Source: Streptomyces umbrinus
GTDB taxonomy: Bacteria > Actinomycetota > Actinomycetes > Streptomycetales > Streptomycetaceae
NCBI RefSeq assembly: GCF_030817415.1
Contig: NZ_JAUSZI010000003.1
Span: forward strand, 9,163-73,162
Direction: 5' to 3'
Length of the DNA: 64,000 nt
Both the position numbers and the translations under genes were made by a program. Of this stretch, positions 56,072-63,037 are shown piece by piece. Within the stretch, counting starts at the first letter, position 1; every line of letters begins with the position of its first letter. The notes under the pieces were generated by a model, which did no database searches, had not been told where the DNA came from, and saw only the letters and a list, made by a program, of their open reading frames with translations.

Positions 56072-56734
56072 TCACGGGGGCCCATAGGTGCGGAACCCGC
56101 CGTGCCTGGCGGCATGCCTGAGGTAGTCGATCCACTCGGGCCACCAGTCGGCGTCTTCGATGACCTCCGAAAGGAGCGCGGGGTTCGTGGCCCTGCTGGT
56201 CTCGTACGCTGCGAGAGCTGCATGGATCTCACCGGGGGTGACGGTCCAGCCCTCGTCGCCGCCGAGCTTGTGGGCCGCGATGCCCTCGGGTTGCGGCGGC
56301 GCCCAGGACAGCCGCTCCTCAAGAGCCTTGCGGTACCGCTGGACCTGCGCCGGAGCCGCGTCGCCGGTGTAGTCGACAGGGAAGCCGAGCATCTCGAATG
56401 CCGGGGCGAGAGCGGCCTCCCCGGAGGTGATCCCGTACGCCTCGGGTGCGGGGCGGTCCAGTGGCCGCGTGGCAATCAGCATGCCGAAGTGGTCCATGAG
56501 CGCCCGGCACTCGCTCATCGCCCAGGTCGTCAGGTAGAAGTGCGTGGTGCGGACCGCCTCCATCGCGTCGTAGGCCCTGTTGACCTTCGTTTGCACGGCT
56601 CGGTACTCCGGGTGGTCATACGGGAGGTCGAGCCCGTCGCGGTGCTCCACGGCTGCGTCGAACAGCCTGCTGGCCGCGTCGTACGCTGCGTCCTCGCCCT
56701 CTGGGGCGCGTACGAGGTACATGTCGTAGCCCAT
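56072..56734 (-). CDS. Unknown protein, first gene after shared promoter 5
   Basis: This 220-residue protein starts at ATG 56,734 (MGYDMYLVRAPEGEDAAYDAASRLFDAAV). The sequence is acidic, helical and regular (VNRAYDAMEAVRTTHFYLTTWAMSECRALMDHFGMLI), with RYRKALEERLSW near 140. No named family. Relatives of the MGYDMY start are frequent hypothetical proteins of Streptomyces phages and plasmids. Confidence 0.6.
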   Translation of the reverse strand: MGYDMYLVRAPEGEDAAYDAASRLFDAAVEHRDGLDLPYDHPEYRAVQTKVNRAYDAMEAVRTTHFYLTTWAMSECRALMDHFGMLIATRPLDRPAPEAYGITSGEAALAPAFEMLGFPVDYTGDAAPAQVQRYRKALEERLSWAPPQPEGIAAHKLGGDEGWTVTPGEIHAALAAYETSRATNPALLSEVIEDADWWPEWIDYLRHAARHGGFRTYGPP

Positions 56735-56791
56735 TCCTGAGACTTCCCTTCGTGCGGATTCGGCGCCTGCCAGGACGTCACTCCAAGCAAG

Positions 56792-56805
56792 TTCGATACT
56801 AGATT
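56792..56805 (-). promoter_or_regulatory. Shared promoter, copy 5 (DUF3846 operon)
   Basis: The conserved core on the minus strand is AATCTAGTATCGAA, with T to A change at its first base. The -10 TAGTAT is intact but the expected -35 position (CGACCC-like) is poor, so this copy may be weaker or activator dependent. Its TAG overlaps the stop codon of a 25-codon frame. Confidence 0.75.
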
Positions 56806-56876
56806 AACAAGGCGAGTGGGTCGGGTATTCCCCGGATGGCGGCCCCGAGTTGTTCAGCGGGAGGGGTATCGGTCAC
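56799..56876 (-). CDS. Possible 25-residue small protein
   Basis: GTG 56,876 overlaps the stop of the upstream 56-residue gene (GTGA). The peptide reads VTDTPPAEQLGAAIRGIPDP and ends LALLI. The frame has good codon use but contains a TTA codon four codons from its end, and it ends at the TAG inside shared promoter 5. Weak but consistent with a coupled small gene. Confidence 0.35.
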   Translation of the reverse strand: MTDTPPAEQLGAAIRGIPDPLALLI

Positions 56877-57043
56877 CGAATCCTCCGCGCCTTCTCGGCC
56901 TCGCGCTCGGCCTCGCGACGTGCGTCGGCGGCGGTGTATCCGGCCGTGCACCATGGACGGCAGAACTGGCCGGGCGGCGCGTCGCAGGTCTCGCACGTGT
57001 CGTCGAAGTCCTCGGGGCGCCACGGCCGCAGCGAGCTGATCAT
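56873..57043 (-). CDS. Small Cys-rich protein, 56 residues
   Basis: ATG 57,043 overlaps the upstream stop (ATGA). The sequence MISSLRPWRPEDFDDTCETC, then PPGQFCRPWC and a charged helical tail (ADARREAEREAEKARRIR), contains two CxxC-type pairs typical of a zinc knuckle. Coupled overlaps on both sides support it being a real gene. Confidence 0.7.
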   Translation of the reverse strand: MISSLRPWRPEDFDDTCETCDAPPGQFCRPWCTAGYTAADARREAEREAEKARRIR

Positions 57044-57900
57044 GCCGGGGAGTTCCTGCTCTGCGCGGCCAACGCGGCATCGACAGCGGGGTCCTGCCGG
57101 GCGGCGGGGCGGCGGGTTCGCCTGCGCGGCCGTTGCTGGGCGCGCAGGGACGCGATCTCAGCGCGGAGTCGACCGACGCGATCACGCTCCTCGCGGGCCG
57201 CGCGCTCGGCGTACTCGGCGTAGGCGGGCAGGTAGTCGGCGCGGCGCGCGAGCGACCCTCGGTAGTCCATCAGCACCAAGATCAGGACCGGGTGCGGACG
57301 GGCGGTGAGCCACCGGGCGGCCGTCCACCAGCTGGAGACGGCGGTGCGGGCGTCGCGGCGGTGGGCCTGAGCCTTGCGCTCGAAGCATGCCGCCTCAGCC
57401 TCGCCCCTACGCATCGACCAGTCGAGGAAGCGCAGCAGGCCGGGGGTCTCACGCTCGCGGGAGGCGTCCAGCAGGCGGGGAAGGTCGGGCCGGTGAGCGA
57501 CGTCCTCGGCGCAGGCACGCATGACCAGGGCGAGGATCTCGCCCGTTGTGGGGGAAGGGGCGTTCCCGGCCGTTGACTCCACGGGGGTCATCGCGGCGTG
57601 CTGGTACGGGGAATCGGCGTCTGTCCACCGCACCAGGCCACCGGTGTAGCTGGTCGCGCTGCCGCGCCTGCGCGGCAGGGACTCGGCCGGCGCGGTTGCT
57701 TCCATGGCGTTGACGGAGCCCAGACTCACGCGCAGCGCGGTGAACTGGTCCCAGTGGCGCGGATGATGGGTGCCGGCCACGTGCACGCAGCCGCGCAGCG
57801 CGCCCGTCAGGGCGTACACGACGGCGTCTTTGCCCCGTGGCTGGGGGGTGGCGCGCACCGTGCCGGACGGTGTGTCGATGGTGAGGATGTCGTCGGTCAC
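57040..57900 (-). CDS. Unknown protein
   Basis: The product has 286 residues from GTG 57,900, behind GGGAG. N-terminal beta-rich part (DDILTIDTPSGTVRATPQPRGKDAVVYALTGALRGC), then LVMRACAEDVAHRP, and a long basic C-terminal coiled coil (AEYAERAAREERDRVGRLRAEIASLRAQQRPRRR). No domain recognised; the ending could bind DNA or partners. Transcribed from shared promoter 6. Confidence 0.55.
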   Translation of the reverse strand: MTDDILTIDTPSGTVRATPQPRGKDAVVYALTGALRGCVHVAGTHHPRHWDQFTALRVSLGSVNAMEATAPAESLPRRRGSATSYTGGLVRWTDADSPYQHAAMTPVESTAGNAPSPTTGEILALVMRACAEDVAHRPDLPRLLDASRERETPGLLRFLDWSMRRGEAEAACFERKAQAHRRDARTAVSSWWTAARWLTARPHPVLILVLMDYRGSLARRADYLPAYAEYAERAAREERDRVGRLRAEIASLRAQQRPRRRTRRPAARQDPAVDAALAAQSRNSPA

Positions 57901-58168
57901 GATCAGAACTCCCGGCGGTCGGAGGGAACATGGGGCGGTGGGCGGGTCCGCCGCCCCGCGCAACTTGTGGGTCGGCGGGGCGGCGGATCGTCGGCCAGTG
58001 ACGAGCTGGCCGGTTGGCCGCGCCCGCTCGCCGGGGCGGGAACGGCGTCGGGGAGGCCGGCGGTGTCGGTCCCCGCAGCCTGCGGGGACCGTTGGGGCCC
58101 GGCAGCCGGAAGCGAGTCGGTGCGCTGTGGCGCGGGTCGCATGTCCGGCTGCCGGGGGCTCGGGGGAG
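57901..58168. other. Intergenic region with strong hairpins
   Basis: It contains GGTCCCCGCA-GCC-TGCGGGGACC at 58,068-58,090, a perfect 10-bp stem, and several G/C-rich repeats near 57,970-58,020. No gene is visible. It sits between the 286-residue and 116-residue genes. Confidence 0.6.
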
Positions 58169-58519
58169 TCAGCGTCCGGCGATCTCGCGTAGGCGGGTGA
58201 GGAGCGCTTCGGCGGTTCCGTGGAACAGGGCGGTGTCGGGGAGGTCGAGCGCCTCTGCTGCAACCTCCTCGGTCAGGCGGTCCACGCCGTCCTTGTAGGC
58301 GTAGCGCCTGGGCCCGAGCGTCCAGCCGGTGAGGTGCGCAACCCAGCCGCCGCCGCACATCGTTGTGCCGCACGAGGGCTCGGTCTCGGGGGCGAGCGAC
58401 CTGCCATCCGGCGTGGACAGCCAGGCGGTCATGTCGAATGCCTCGGGGTGGGTGTCGATGGCGTCGAGGACGGCGGCGGCCACCTCGGCGGGGGTGCGGG
58501 GGTAGGTGGTTTTCGGCAT
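58169..58519 (-). CDS. Unknown protein
   Basis: The product has 116 residues from ATG 58,519 (MPKTTYPRTPAEVAAAVLDAIDTHPEAFDMTAW). PSCGTTMCGGGWVAHLTGWTLG is a striking Cys/Gly-rich segment, followed by helical KDGVDRLTEEVAAEALDL. This type of short protein, with a CGTTxCxxG core, is common in Streptomyces phage and plasmid genomes. No function. Confidence 0.6.
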   Translation of the reverse strand: MPKTTYPRTPAEVAAAVLDAIDTHPEAFDMTAWLSTPDGRSLAPETEPSCGTTMCGGGWVAHLTGWTLGPRRYAYKDGVDRLTEEVAAEALDLPDTALFHGTAEALLTRLREIAGR

Positions 58520-58610
58520 GGTCAACTCCGGCTTCGGGAACGTCTGCGGAGGGTGCCGGTCGGGGGCGGTGGCCACCGTGAGGCGTACGCCCTTGACCGG
58601 GTGGTTCGCG

Positions 58611-58685
58611 TAGTGCTGGTGGGACTCGAACCCACGACCTCAACGGCTTATAAGACCGGCGCTCTACCAACTGAGCTACAGCACC
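58611..58685 (-). tRNA. tRNA with anticodon UAU (Ile, AUA codon)
   Basis: The acceptor is GGTGCTG/CAGCACT (with a G-U end pair), D-arm GCTC-AGTTGGTA-GAGC, anticodon loop CTTATAA giving UAU, and T-arm GTGGG-TTCGAGT-CCCAC. The loop matches the CTNATAA pattern of Ile tRNAs. The anticodon stem has a C-T mismatch at its base. No CCA is encoded. Streptomyces hosts normally read AUA with a modified CAU tRNA, so a separate UAU tRNA is unusual and typical of mobile elements. Confidence 0.7.
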
Positions 58686-58703
58686 TCGGTGGTGAGGTGT
58701 GGG

Positions 58704-58777
58704 GGCCGCGCCCCGGTAGGGCGGGGCGCGGCCCTGGAAGCGGCCGGGGCGCGCGCGGGGAGGGAAGCCCCGGCCGC
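58704..58777. repeat. Double-hairpin intercistronic unit, copy 1
   Basis: First hairpin GGCCGCGCCCCG / CGGGGCGCGGCC (58,704-58,733), second GCGGCCGGGGC / GCCCCGGCCGC (58,740-58,777). It is related to the units at 59,138 and 59,578 in layout and in the CCCTGG(G/A)AGCGGCC link. Confidence 0.75.
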
Positions 58778-58780
58778 TGG

Positions 58781-59017
58781 TCAGCTGAAGAGGATTCGTC
58801 TCATCGTCTCGTCGATCAGCGCTGCGGCTTCGTCGTCGGGCATGTCGTCGAGCCTGGCGAGCGCCTCGAAGTCGATCTCGACGTCCAGGTCCGCGAGCTG
58901 CTTCTCAGCGATGACGAATTGGATCACTTCCTGCGCGCTGGCACGCTCGTTGCCTTTCGGGGCGACGCTGGGGGCGGTGGGCTGGGATGCGGTGTTCTGG
59001 TGGTCGTCGGCGGTCAT
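58781..59017 (-). CDS. Small acidic protein
   Basis: The product has 78 residues from ATG 59,017 (MTADDHQNTASQPTAPSVAPKGNERASAQEV). The C-terminal half is acidic and helical (EIDFEALARLDDMPDDEAAALIDETMRRIL). It lies between two tRNA genes. Function unknown. Confidence 0.5.
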   Translation of the reverse strand: MTADDHQNTASQPTAPSVAPKGNERASAQEVIQFVIAEKQLADLDVEIDFEALARLDDMPDDEAAALIDETMRRILFS

Positions 59018-59055
59018 ATCTCCTCCGTCACGGGGCGGTTGGTGCGGGGTGTGGG

Positions 59056-59128
59056 TGGACCCGACCGGATTCGAACCGGCGCGATATGCGCTTTTAAGGC
59101 GCTTGCTCTGCCACTGAGCTACGGGCCC
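59056..59128 (-). tRNA. tRNA with anticodon UAA (codon UUA) but short variable arm
   Basis: The acceptor is GGGCCCG/CGGGTCC, D-arm GCTC-AGTGGCA-GAGC, anticodon arm AGCGC-CTTAAAA-GCGCA (last pair mismatched), T-arm GCCGG-TTCGAAT-CCGGT. The loop gives anticodon UAA, which reads UUA, the rarest Leu codon in Streptomyces, normally read only by the bldA tRNA. The variable region is about six bases, not the long arm of a normal tRNA-Leu, so its charged amino acid is unclear. No CCA is encoded. Confidence 0.65.
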
Positions 59129-59137
59129 TTTGGGGGT

Positions 59138-59217
59138 GGGCCGCCGCCCCGGTGCCGGGAGATTCCGGGGCGGCGGCCCTGGGAGCGGCCATGCGCGGGG
59201 GAGACGCCTGGCCGCTG
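59138..59217. repeat. Double-hairpin intercistronic unit, copy 2
   Basis: GGGCCGCCGCCCCGG with CCGGGGCGGCGGCCC (59,138-59,179), then GCGGCC with GGCCGC (59,185-59,215). Near-identical to the unit at 59,578. Confidence 0.8.
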
Positions 59218-59277
59218 GTCTGGTCAGTCCCGGCATGTGACCGCCGGGCTGTGTCGGCCGGTCACCCAGGGGGGCGG

Positions 59278-59541
59278 TCAGAGGTTGTGCTGGAAGCGGT
59301 ATTGCCTGACGAGCTCGATTGCTGCGTCGCGGACGGCCCCACGTTCGGTCTTGCCGGTCTTGCGGGCGTTGCTGTAGGCAACCGAGGCGCGGACGACCGA
59401 TCCGGCCCGGATCAGCCTCTGCTTGACGATCTCGTGGCCGTGGCCCGGCAAGTCCTGCTTGGTGATGTCGTGGATGGCGGCAGCGATGGCGTGCGCGGCG
59501 GCGTTCTCGTCGGTGATCGGTACCGGGTCAGTGTCAGCCAT
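59278..59541 (-). CDS. Unknown protein
   Basis: The 87-residue protein starts at ATG 59,541 (MADTDPVPITDENAAAHAIAAAIHDITKQDLPG). It continues HGHEIVKQRLIRAGSVVRASVAYSNARKTGKTERGAVRDAA, helical and slightly basic. No family recognised. Confidence 0.55.
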   Translation of the reverse strand: MADTDPVPITDENAAAHAIAAAIHDITKQDLPGHGHEIVKQRLIRAGSVVRASVAYSNARKTGKTERGAVRDAAIELVRQYRFQHNL

Positions 59542-59577
59542 GGTCACGTTCCTTGAGTCCCTGACGGGGTCTTGGGC

Positions 59578-59655
59578 GGGCCGCCGCCCCGGTACCGGGG
59601 ATCCGGGGCGGCGGCCCTGGGAGCGGCCGGGTGTGGGGGAGGACACCGGCCGCTG
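59578..59655. repeat. Double-hairpin intercistronic unit, copy 3
   Basis: GGGCCGCCGCCCCGG with CCGGGGCGGCGGCCC (59,578-59,617), then GCGGCCGG and CCGGCCGC around a 20-base loop (to about 59,654). Downstream of the 150-residue gene. Confidence 0.8.
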
Positions 59656-59663
59656 GACTGGGG

Positions 59664-60116
59664 CTATGCCGGAACCGGGAATGCCGTTCGGTAGGTGACG
59701 GAAGGCGTCTCCGGGCCAAGCGTTTCGTGGAAGGCGTTGCGGACCTGCTCGGCCGTGAGCGGCCTGAGCGTCTGGCCGTCGACCACCCAGCCGCGTACGG
59801 TTTCCTCGCCTGTCGGCGACGTCGTGCCGAGCACAACGCTGCCCGTGGCGACGATGAAGGCGAGAGCCACGACTTCTGCGACTGCGGCGGCATCGGCATA
59901 CACGCCGCTCCACAGAGCGTCAGTGCCTTCCCCGAAGACGTCGAACCAGGCGTAGGCGGAGACGGGCTCTGCGTTCCTCGGACGGACAACTGTGGTGATC
60001 ACGTGTCGTCCGGGACCTGCCGTCTGCATCAGATCGGTGACGGTGGCCACGGCGTGCGCGGTGACGGGCGCCAGGCGTTCCCGGGCCTGGCTGGATGAAA
60101 GGTTCTTGGCGCCCAT
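59664..60116 (-). CDS. Unknown protein, first gene after shared promoter 6
   Basis: This 150-residue protein starts at ATG 60,116 (MGAKNLSSSQARERLAPVTAHAVATVTDLMQ). A beta-rich centre (RHVITTVVRPRNAEPVSAYAWFDVFGEGTDALWSGVY) and the C-terminus GWVVDGQTLRPLTAEQVRNAF suggest a small folded protein. No family. It is separated from the next gene by a double-hairpin unit. Confidence 0.55.
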   Translation of the reverse strand: MGAKNLSSSQARERLAPVTAHAVATVTDLMQTAGPGRHVITTVVRPRNAEPVSAYAWFDVFGEGTDALWSGVYADAAAVAEVVALAFIVATGSVVLGTTSPTGEETVRGWVVDGQTLRPLTAEQVRNAFHETLGPETPSVTYRTAFPVPA

Positions 60117-60177
60117 CAGGCGTTTCCCCTCGTGTTGTTTCGGCGACAGTTGAGGGAGTCACCCCTCAACCTCTAAA

Positions 60178-60210
60178 TTCGATACTAGATAATAATGGCC
60201 TCGAAGTCAA
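60178..60210 (-). promoter_or_regulatory. Shared promoter, copy 6 (tRNA gene cluster operon)
   Basis: On the minus strand: -35 TTGACT (60,205-60,210), 17-bp spacer, -10 TAGTAT within TATCTAGTATCGAA. This is the copy closest to the consensus -35. Confidence 0.9.
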
Positions 60211-60234
60211 GCCTTGCCGGTTCCGGCTCGGGCG

Positions 60235-60309
60235 CCTGTGAGCGGCACTCAGGTGCCGCTCACAGGCTGCCGTTCCGGCGGGAGCGGGAGGCCGCCGCGC
60301 TCCCGCCGG
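60235..60309 (-). terminator. Two strong hairpins after the DUF932 gene
   Basis: CCTGTGAGCGGCAC-TCAG-GTGCCGCTCACAGG (60,235-60,266) is a perfect 14-bp stem. CCGGCGGGAGCG and CGCTCCCGCCGG (60,275-60,309) form a second one. They lie just past the DUF932 stop at 60,323 and probably end that transcript. Confidence 0.75.
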
Positions 60310-60322
60310 GGCTCGCTGACGG

Positions 60323-61474
60323 CTACGCCGCTGCGGCGATGGTCATGGCGGAAAGGGCCTGCGCCTCCAGCTCGTAGGCCGCATCCCCGTCATCGAGGGT
60401 CTGCGCGGTAGCGGTGATGGCCTGCATGATCCCGCCCGCCGTGGTCTGGCCACCCTTGATGAAGTGGTTGAACACGGAGTCGCGCACACTGTCGGAGAAC
60501 CGCAGCTGCTTTGCCACCAGTTCCACGGTCTCGGCCGGGCTGGTGATCTCGCGGCCTGCCTCCCGCTGGATGTCGGCCAGCTTCCGCTCGACATAGTCGC
60601 GGTTCATGAACGTTGCGACGGCGTCACGGGTCTGAGCCGTGATCAGCGCGAGATTCTTCTCCTGGGTGTCCTTCGAGAACTCGACGATCCCCTCGCTCAT
60701 CCGGGCACCAAGGTGCACCTTGCCGAACGCGTCCTTCGTGATCGTCATACCGTTGCCGCACACCCGCGCGACGATGCGGGGTGTGATCGCGTACTTGCCG
60801 CTGCCTACCTCGCTGTTGGTGAGAACGAACCCGGCCGAGACAACGGGCAACTGATCACCCGTCTGCCCGGTGAACGGCGACCGGTACCCGCGCAGCAGCT
60901 CGGGAGCAAGCGCTGCGACGTGCTCGGACTCCACCCGCACGATCATGCGCCGCTCCGTAAGGTCGGCGCCCGTGATCTTCACGGGGTGCCCAGACTCCCG
61001 GATGCCCGACAGTACGGCGGTGGCCATGTCCAGATGGTCAATGATCTTGTAGCCGTCGGAAAGCCACGCACGCAGTACGCCCGGCTCGCCCTTGAAGGCA
61101 CGAAGCAGGAAACGGCGGGTGGGGTCCCTCTGAAGCCAGCCATTGACGTTGAGGTCGTACAGGTCGACCGCTTCGGCGCGCATACGGCGCAGGTAGGCGG
61201 TAGGGATCTTCAGTTTGTCAGCAATCCCCTCGTCGGCTACGGCGGTGGGGCGGTAGGCGCCATCAGCGCTTGTCACGCCACTGGGCGTCAGTACCGGATC
61301 CACCCCGGTCACGGTGAGGTTGCCGCCAACTGAGGTGATGGCGGAGGCAGGGGCCACCATGTCGACCTTGGCCTCCTGGTCCCGCTCCAGGATCTGCGTC
61401 AGGTCCTCAAAGGATGCGTTGCGGGTGTCCGTCACCGCGGCGTGCGCGGTGATCTGGTTGGTCTCGTGAGCCAC
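60323..61474 (-). CDS. DUF932-family protein
   Basis: This 383-residue protein has the DUF932 pattern: YRPTAVADEGIADKLKIPTAYLRRM, AVDLYDLNVNGWLQRDPTRRFLLRAFKG, LRAWLSDGYKIIDHLDMATAVLSGI, and VARVCGNGMTITKDAFGKVHLGARMSEG. DUF932 proteins are abundant on plasmids and in phages, where a role in replication or anti-restriction has been suggested but not settled. Its own shared promoter (copy 7) and flanking terminators make it a single-gene unit. Confidence 0.8.
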   Translation of the reverse strand: MAHETNQITAHAAVTDTRNASFEDLTQILERDQEAKVDMVAPASAITSVGGNLTVTGVDPVLTPSGVTSADGAYRPTAVADEGIADKLKIPTAYLRRMRAEAVDLYDLNVNGWLQRDPTRRFLLRAFKGEPGVLRAWLSDGYKIIDHLDMATAVLSGIRESGHPVKITGADLTERRMIVRVESEHVAALAPELLRGYRSPFTGQTGDQLPVVSAGFVLTNSEVGSGKYAITPRIVARVCGNGMTITKDAFGKVHLGARMSEGIVEFSKDTQEKNLALITAQTRDAVATFMNRDYVERKLADIQREAGREITSPAETVELVAKQLRFSDSVRDSVFNHFIKGGQTTAGGIMQAITATAQTLDDGDAAYELEAQALSAMTIAAAA

Positions 61475-61524
61475 AAGGGCTCCCTTCGTGTTGTTCGGCG
61501 TTCCACCGGCGCCACTCGGTGTAC

Positions 61525-61557
61525 TTCGATACTAGATAAAAATCCTCGGAAAAGCAA
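61525..61557 (-). promoter_or_regulatory. Shared promoter, copy 7 (DUF932 gene)
   Basis: On the minus strand: -35 TTGCTT (61,552-61,557), 17-bp spacer, -10 TAGTAT within TATCTAGTATCGAA. About 50 bp upstream of ATG 61,474. Confidence 0.9.
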
Positions 61558-61650
61558 CCCCTACCAGGCACTCGCAGTTGGGGCGGTGGGCGATGGGCGG
61601 TCGGCGTGGTGCCTGCGCTGGTCAGCTATCGGACAGTGAGGCCATGGCAT

Positions 61651-61793
61651 GCCCTCGGGGGCGGGGGCGGCCCATGCTCGCCCCCGAGGGCCTGGCCCCG
61701 GTCCGGCGGTGGCCGGCCAGGCGCCCGATGCCCCCGCCGGCCTCGATGCCTCCTGACGGTCCGCCGGACGGCTGCGCGGGGCCGTCCGGCGGA
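61651..61793 (-). terminator. Two perfect hairpins after the 125-residue gene
   Basis: TCCGCCGGACGGC / GCCGTCCGGCGGA (61,760-61,793) lies 13 bp beyond the stop. GCCCTCGGGGGCG / CGCCCCCGAGGGC (61,651-61,691) follows. They separate this gene from shared promoter 7. The rest of 61,558-61,805 is noncoding. Confidence 0.75.
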
Positions 61794-61805
61794 GCCTGCG
61801 CGTGG

Positions 61806-62183
61806 TCAGTGCCCCCCGAGGGTGAGCACCTCGGCAATCTTCCCGGCCCAGTGGAAGTGCTCGAAGAGAGCGAGCGGCACGAGGGCGAACAGACCAGCCA
61901 AGAGATAGTCACTTCCCTTGGCCCATGCGTGGTGGGCGGCGTGCCCAACCTCCCGGTACCAACGAACGTCGATCTCAACTTGGGCGCCGAAAATCCTCGG
62001 GTGGAACTCGCGGTGAACGCGCCCCATGCGCGGGTGCGTCCGCGTGACGTGCACACGGTGCCCGTCCGGGTGCGGCATGAGCCGTTCGAAGCGCCACGCT
62101 TGCCCGGCGGACGGTCCCGACGCCATATGCAATAGGGCGCCTTGGGCTATCTCCGCCCCGGTCTCGCTGTTGACCAGTCGCAT
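61806..62183 (-). CDS. Membrane-associated protein of unknown function
   Basis: This 125-residue protein starts at ATG 62,183 (MRLVNSETGAEIAQGALLHMAS). The first 75 residues are a beta-rich soluble part (HRVHVTRTHPRMGRVHREFHP, QVEIDVRWYREVGH), and a hydrophobic segment (LLAGLFALVPLALFEHF) comes near the end. Together they suggest a small membrane-anchored protein. Last gene of the transcript from shared promoter 8. Confidence 0.6.
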   Translation of the reverse strand: MRLVNSETGAEIAQGALLHMASGPSAGQAWRFERLMPHPDGHRVHVTRTHPRMGRVHREFHPRIFGAQVEIDVRWYREVGHAAHHAWAKGSDYLLAGLFALVPLALFEHFHWAGKIAEVLTLGGH

Positions 62184-62251
62184 GATCGTGCCTCCAGTTC
62201 GATCATGTGCCCGCGATGATCACTCGCGGGGGCTCCCCTCCGGAACCAAGG

Positions 62252-62279
62252 GGGCACACGGGGCCCGCCCCGTGTGCCC
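62252..62279. repeat. Intercistronic hairpin
   Basis: GGGCACACGGGG-CCCG-CCCCGTGTGCCC is a perfect 12-bp stem with a four-base loop between the genes at 62,333 and 61,806. Confidence 0.8.
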
Positions 62280-62332
62280 GATGGCTCTAACAGGGGGCAG
62301 ACTTCAGGGGGTGGGCTTGGGGGCGGGGAACA

Positions 62333-62458
62333 TCATTTCCCCTGGATGATGCGGGCAACTGCCTTGGCGATGTTCTCCCTCTGCCCTCGGGCGCGGCCCT
62401 TGCTGTACGCGTAGTAAGCCACTACGGCGACAAACAGGATGATGACGTTCAGGCTCAT
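62333..62458 (-). CDS. 41-residue membrane peptide
   Basis: ATG 62,458 opens with a hydrophobic helix (MSLNVIILFVAVVAYYAYSKG) and a basic tail (RARGQRENIAKAVARIIQGK). A GAGGAAG site precedes the start. Small proteins of this form are common in phages and plasmids; function unknown. Confidence 0.6.
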   Translation of the reverse strand: MSLNVIILFVAVVAYYAYSKGRARGQRENIAKAVARIIQGK

Positions 62459-62552
62459 GACTTCCTCGCTGACTGGGTGCGGGATTGGGGGTTTGGGCCT
62501 GGTCTCCCGAACGGGGCGCAGGTGAGATGCGGCCCCCGTCCGGGAGCGTCTG

Positions 62553-62942
62553 TCAGGAAATCCCGTAGAGCAGATCTCCGGGGGAGTCACCCCACCGCTT
62601 CATGCCGTCTACGCGGTGCGGGTGGAAAGGGGCCCAATACGTCGGCGGAACTCGGAGGAATTCGCGAGCCTCGTGCAGCTCAATTTCCATGATCTTGCCG
62701 AGAATCCGGCGGTAAAGTTCCACATCGTCACAGTCCGCGACAACGATGGGGAATTCGGCGTACGTGGTGATTTTCTCCGGGTAGCCTTCCGGCGCCAAGT
62801 TCCGCTCTGACCTGTGCGCGGGGAATGTGAACCTGACTTTCACCGTGCCCTCGAACCGGTGAGTGTGGTCGTCGGCGTCGATCGTCCAACCCGGCTTGTA
62901 GATCAGCTGATTGATCAGCTGCACTGCTGACGCTGCCTCCAT
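62553..62942 (-). CDS. Unknown protein, first gene after shared promoter 8
   Basis: This 129-residue protein starts at ATG 62,942 (MEAASAVQLINQLIYKPGWTIDADDHTHRFEGT). A beta-rich section (VKVRFTFPAHRSERN, ITTYAEFPIVVADCDDVELY) is followed by a helix (RRILGKIMEIELHEAREFL) and PPTYWAPFHPHR. It is the last clear gene before the telomere. No family. Confidence 0.6.
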   Translation of the reverse strand: MEAASAVQLINQLIYKPGWTIDADDHTHRFEGTVKVRFTFPAHRSERNLAPEGYPEKITTYAEFPIVVADCDDVELYRRILGKIMEIELHEAREFLRVPPTYWAPFHPHRVDGMKRWGDSPGDLLYGIS

Positions 62943-63003
62943 TACGGGGCTTCCCTTCGTGTTTGGCGTGGCTGCTCCGGCGTCACCCGGAGCAACTTGC
63001 TAA

Positions 63004-63037
63004 TTCGATACTAGATATTATGGCGGCATGATCACAA
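63004..63037 (-). promoter_or_regulatory. Shared promoter, copy 8 (telomere-proximal)
   Basis: On the minus strand: -35 TTGTGA (63,032-63,037), 18-bp spacer, -10 TAGTAT within TATCTAGTATCGAA. About 60 bp upstream of ATG 62,942. It is the outermost copy. Confidence 0.85.
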
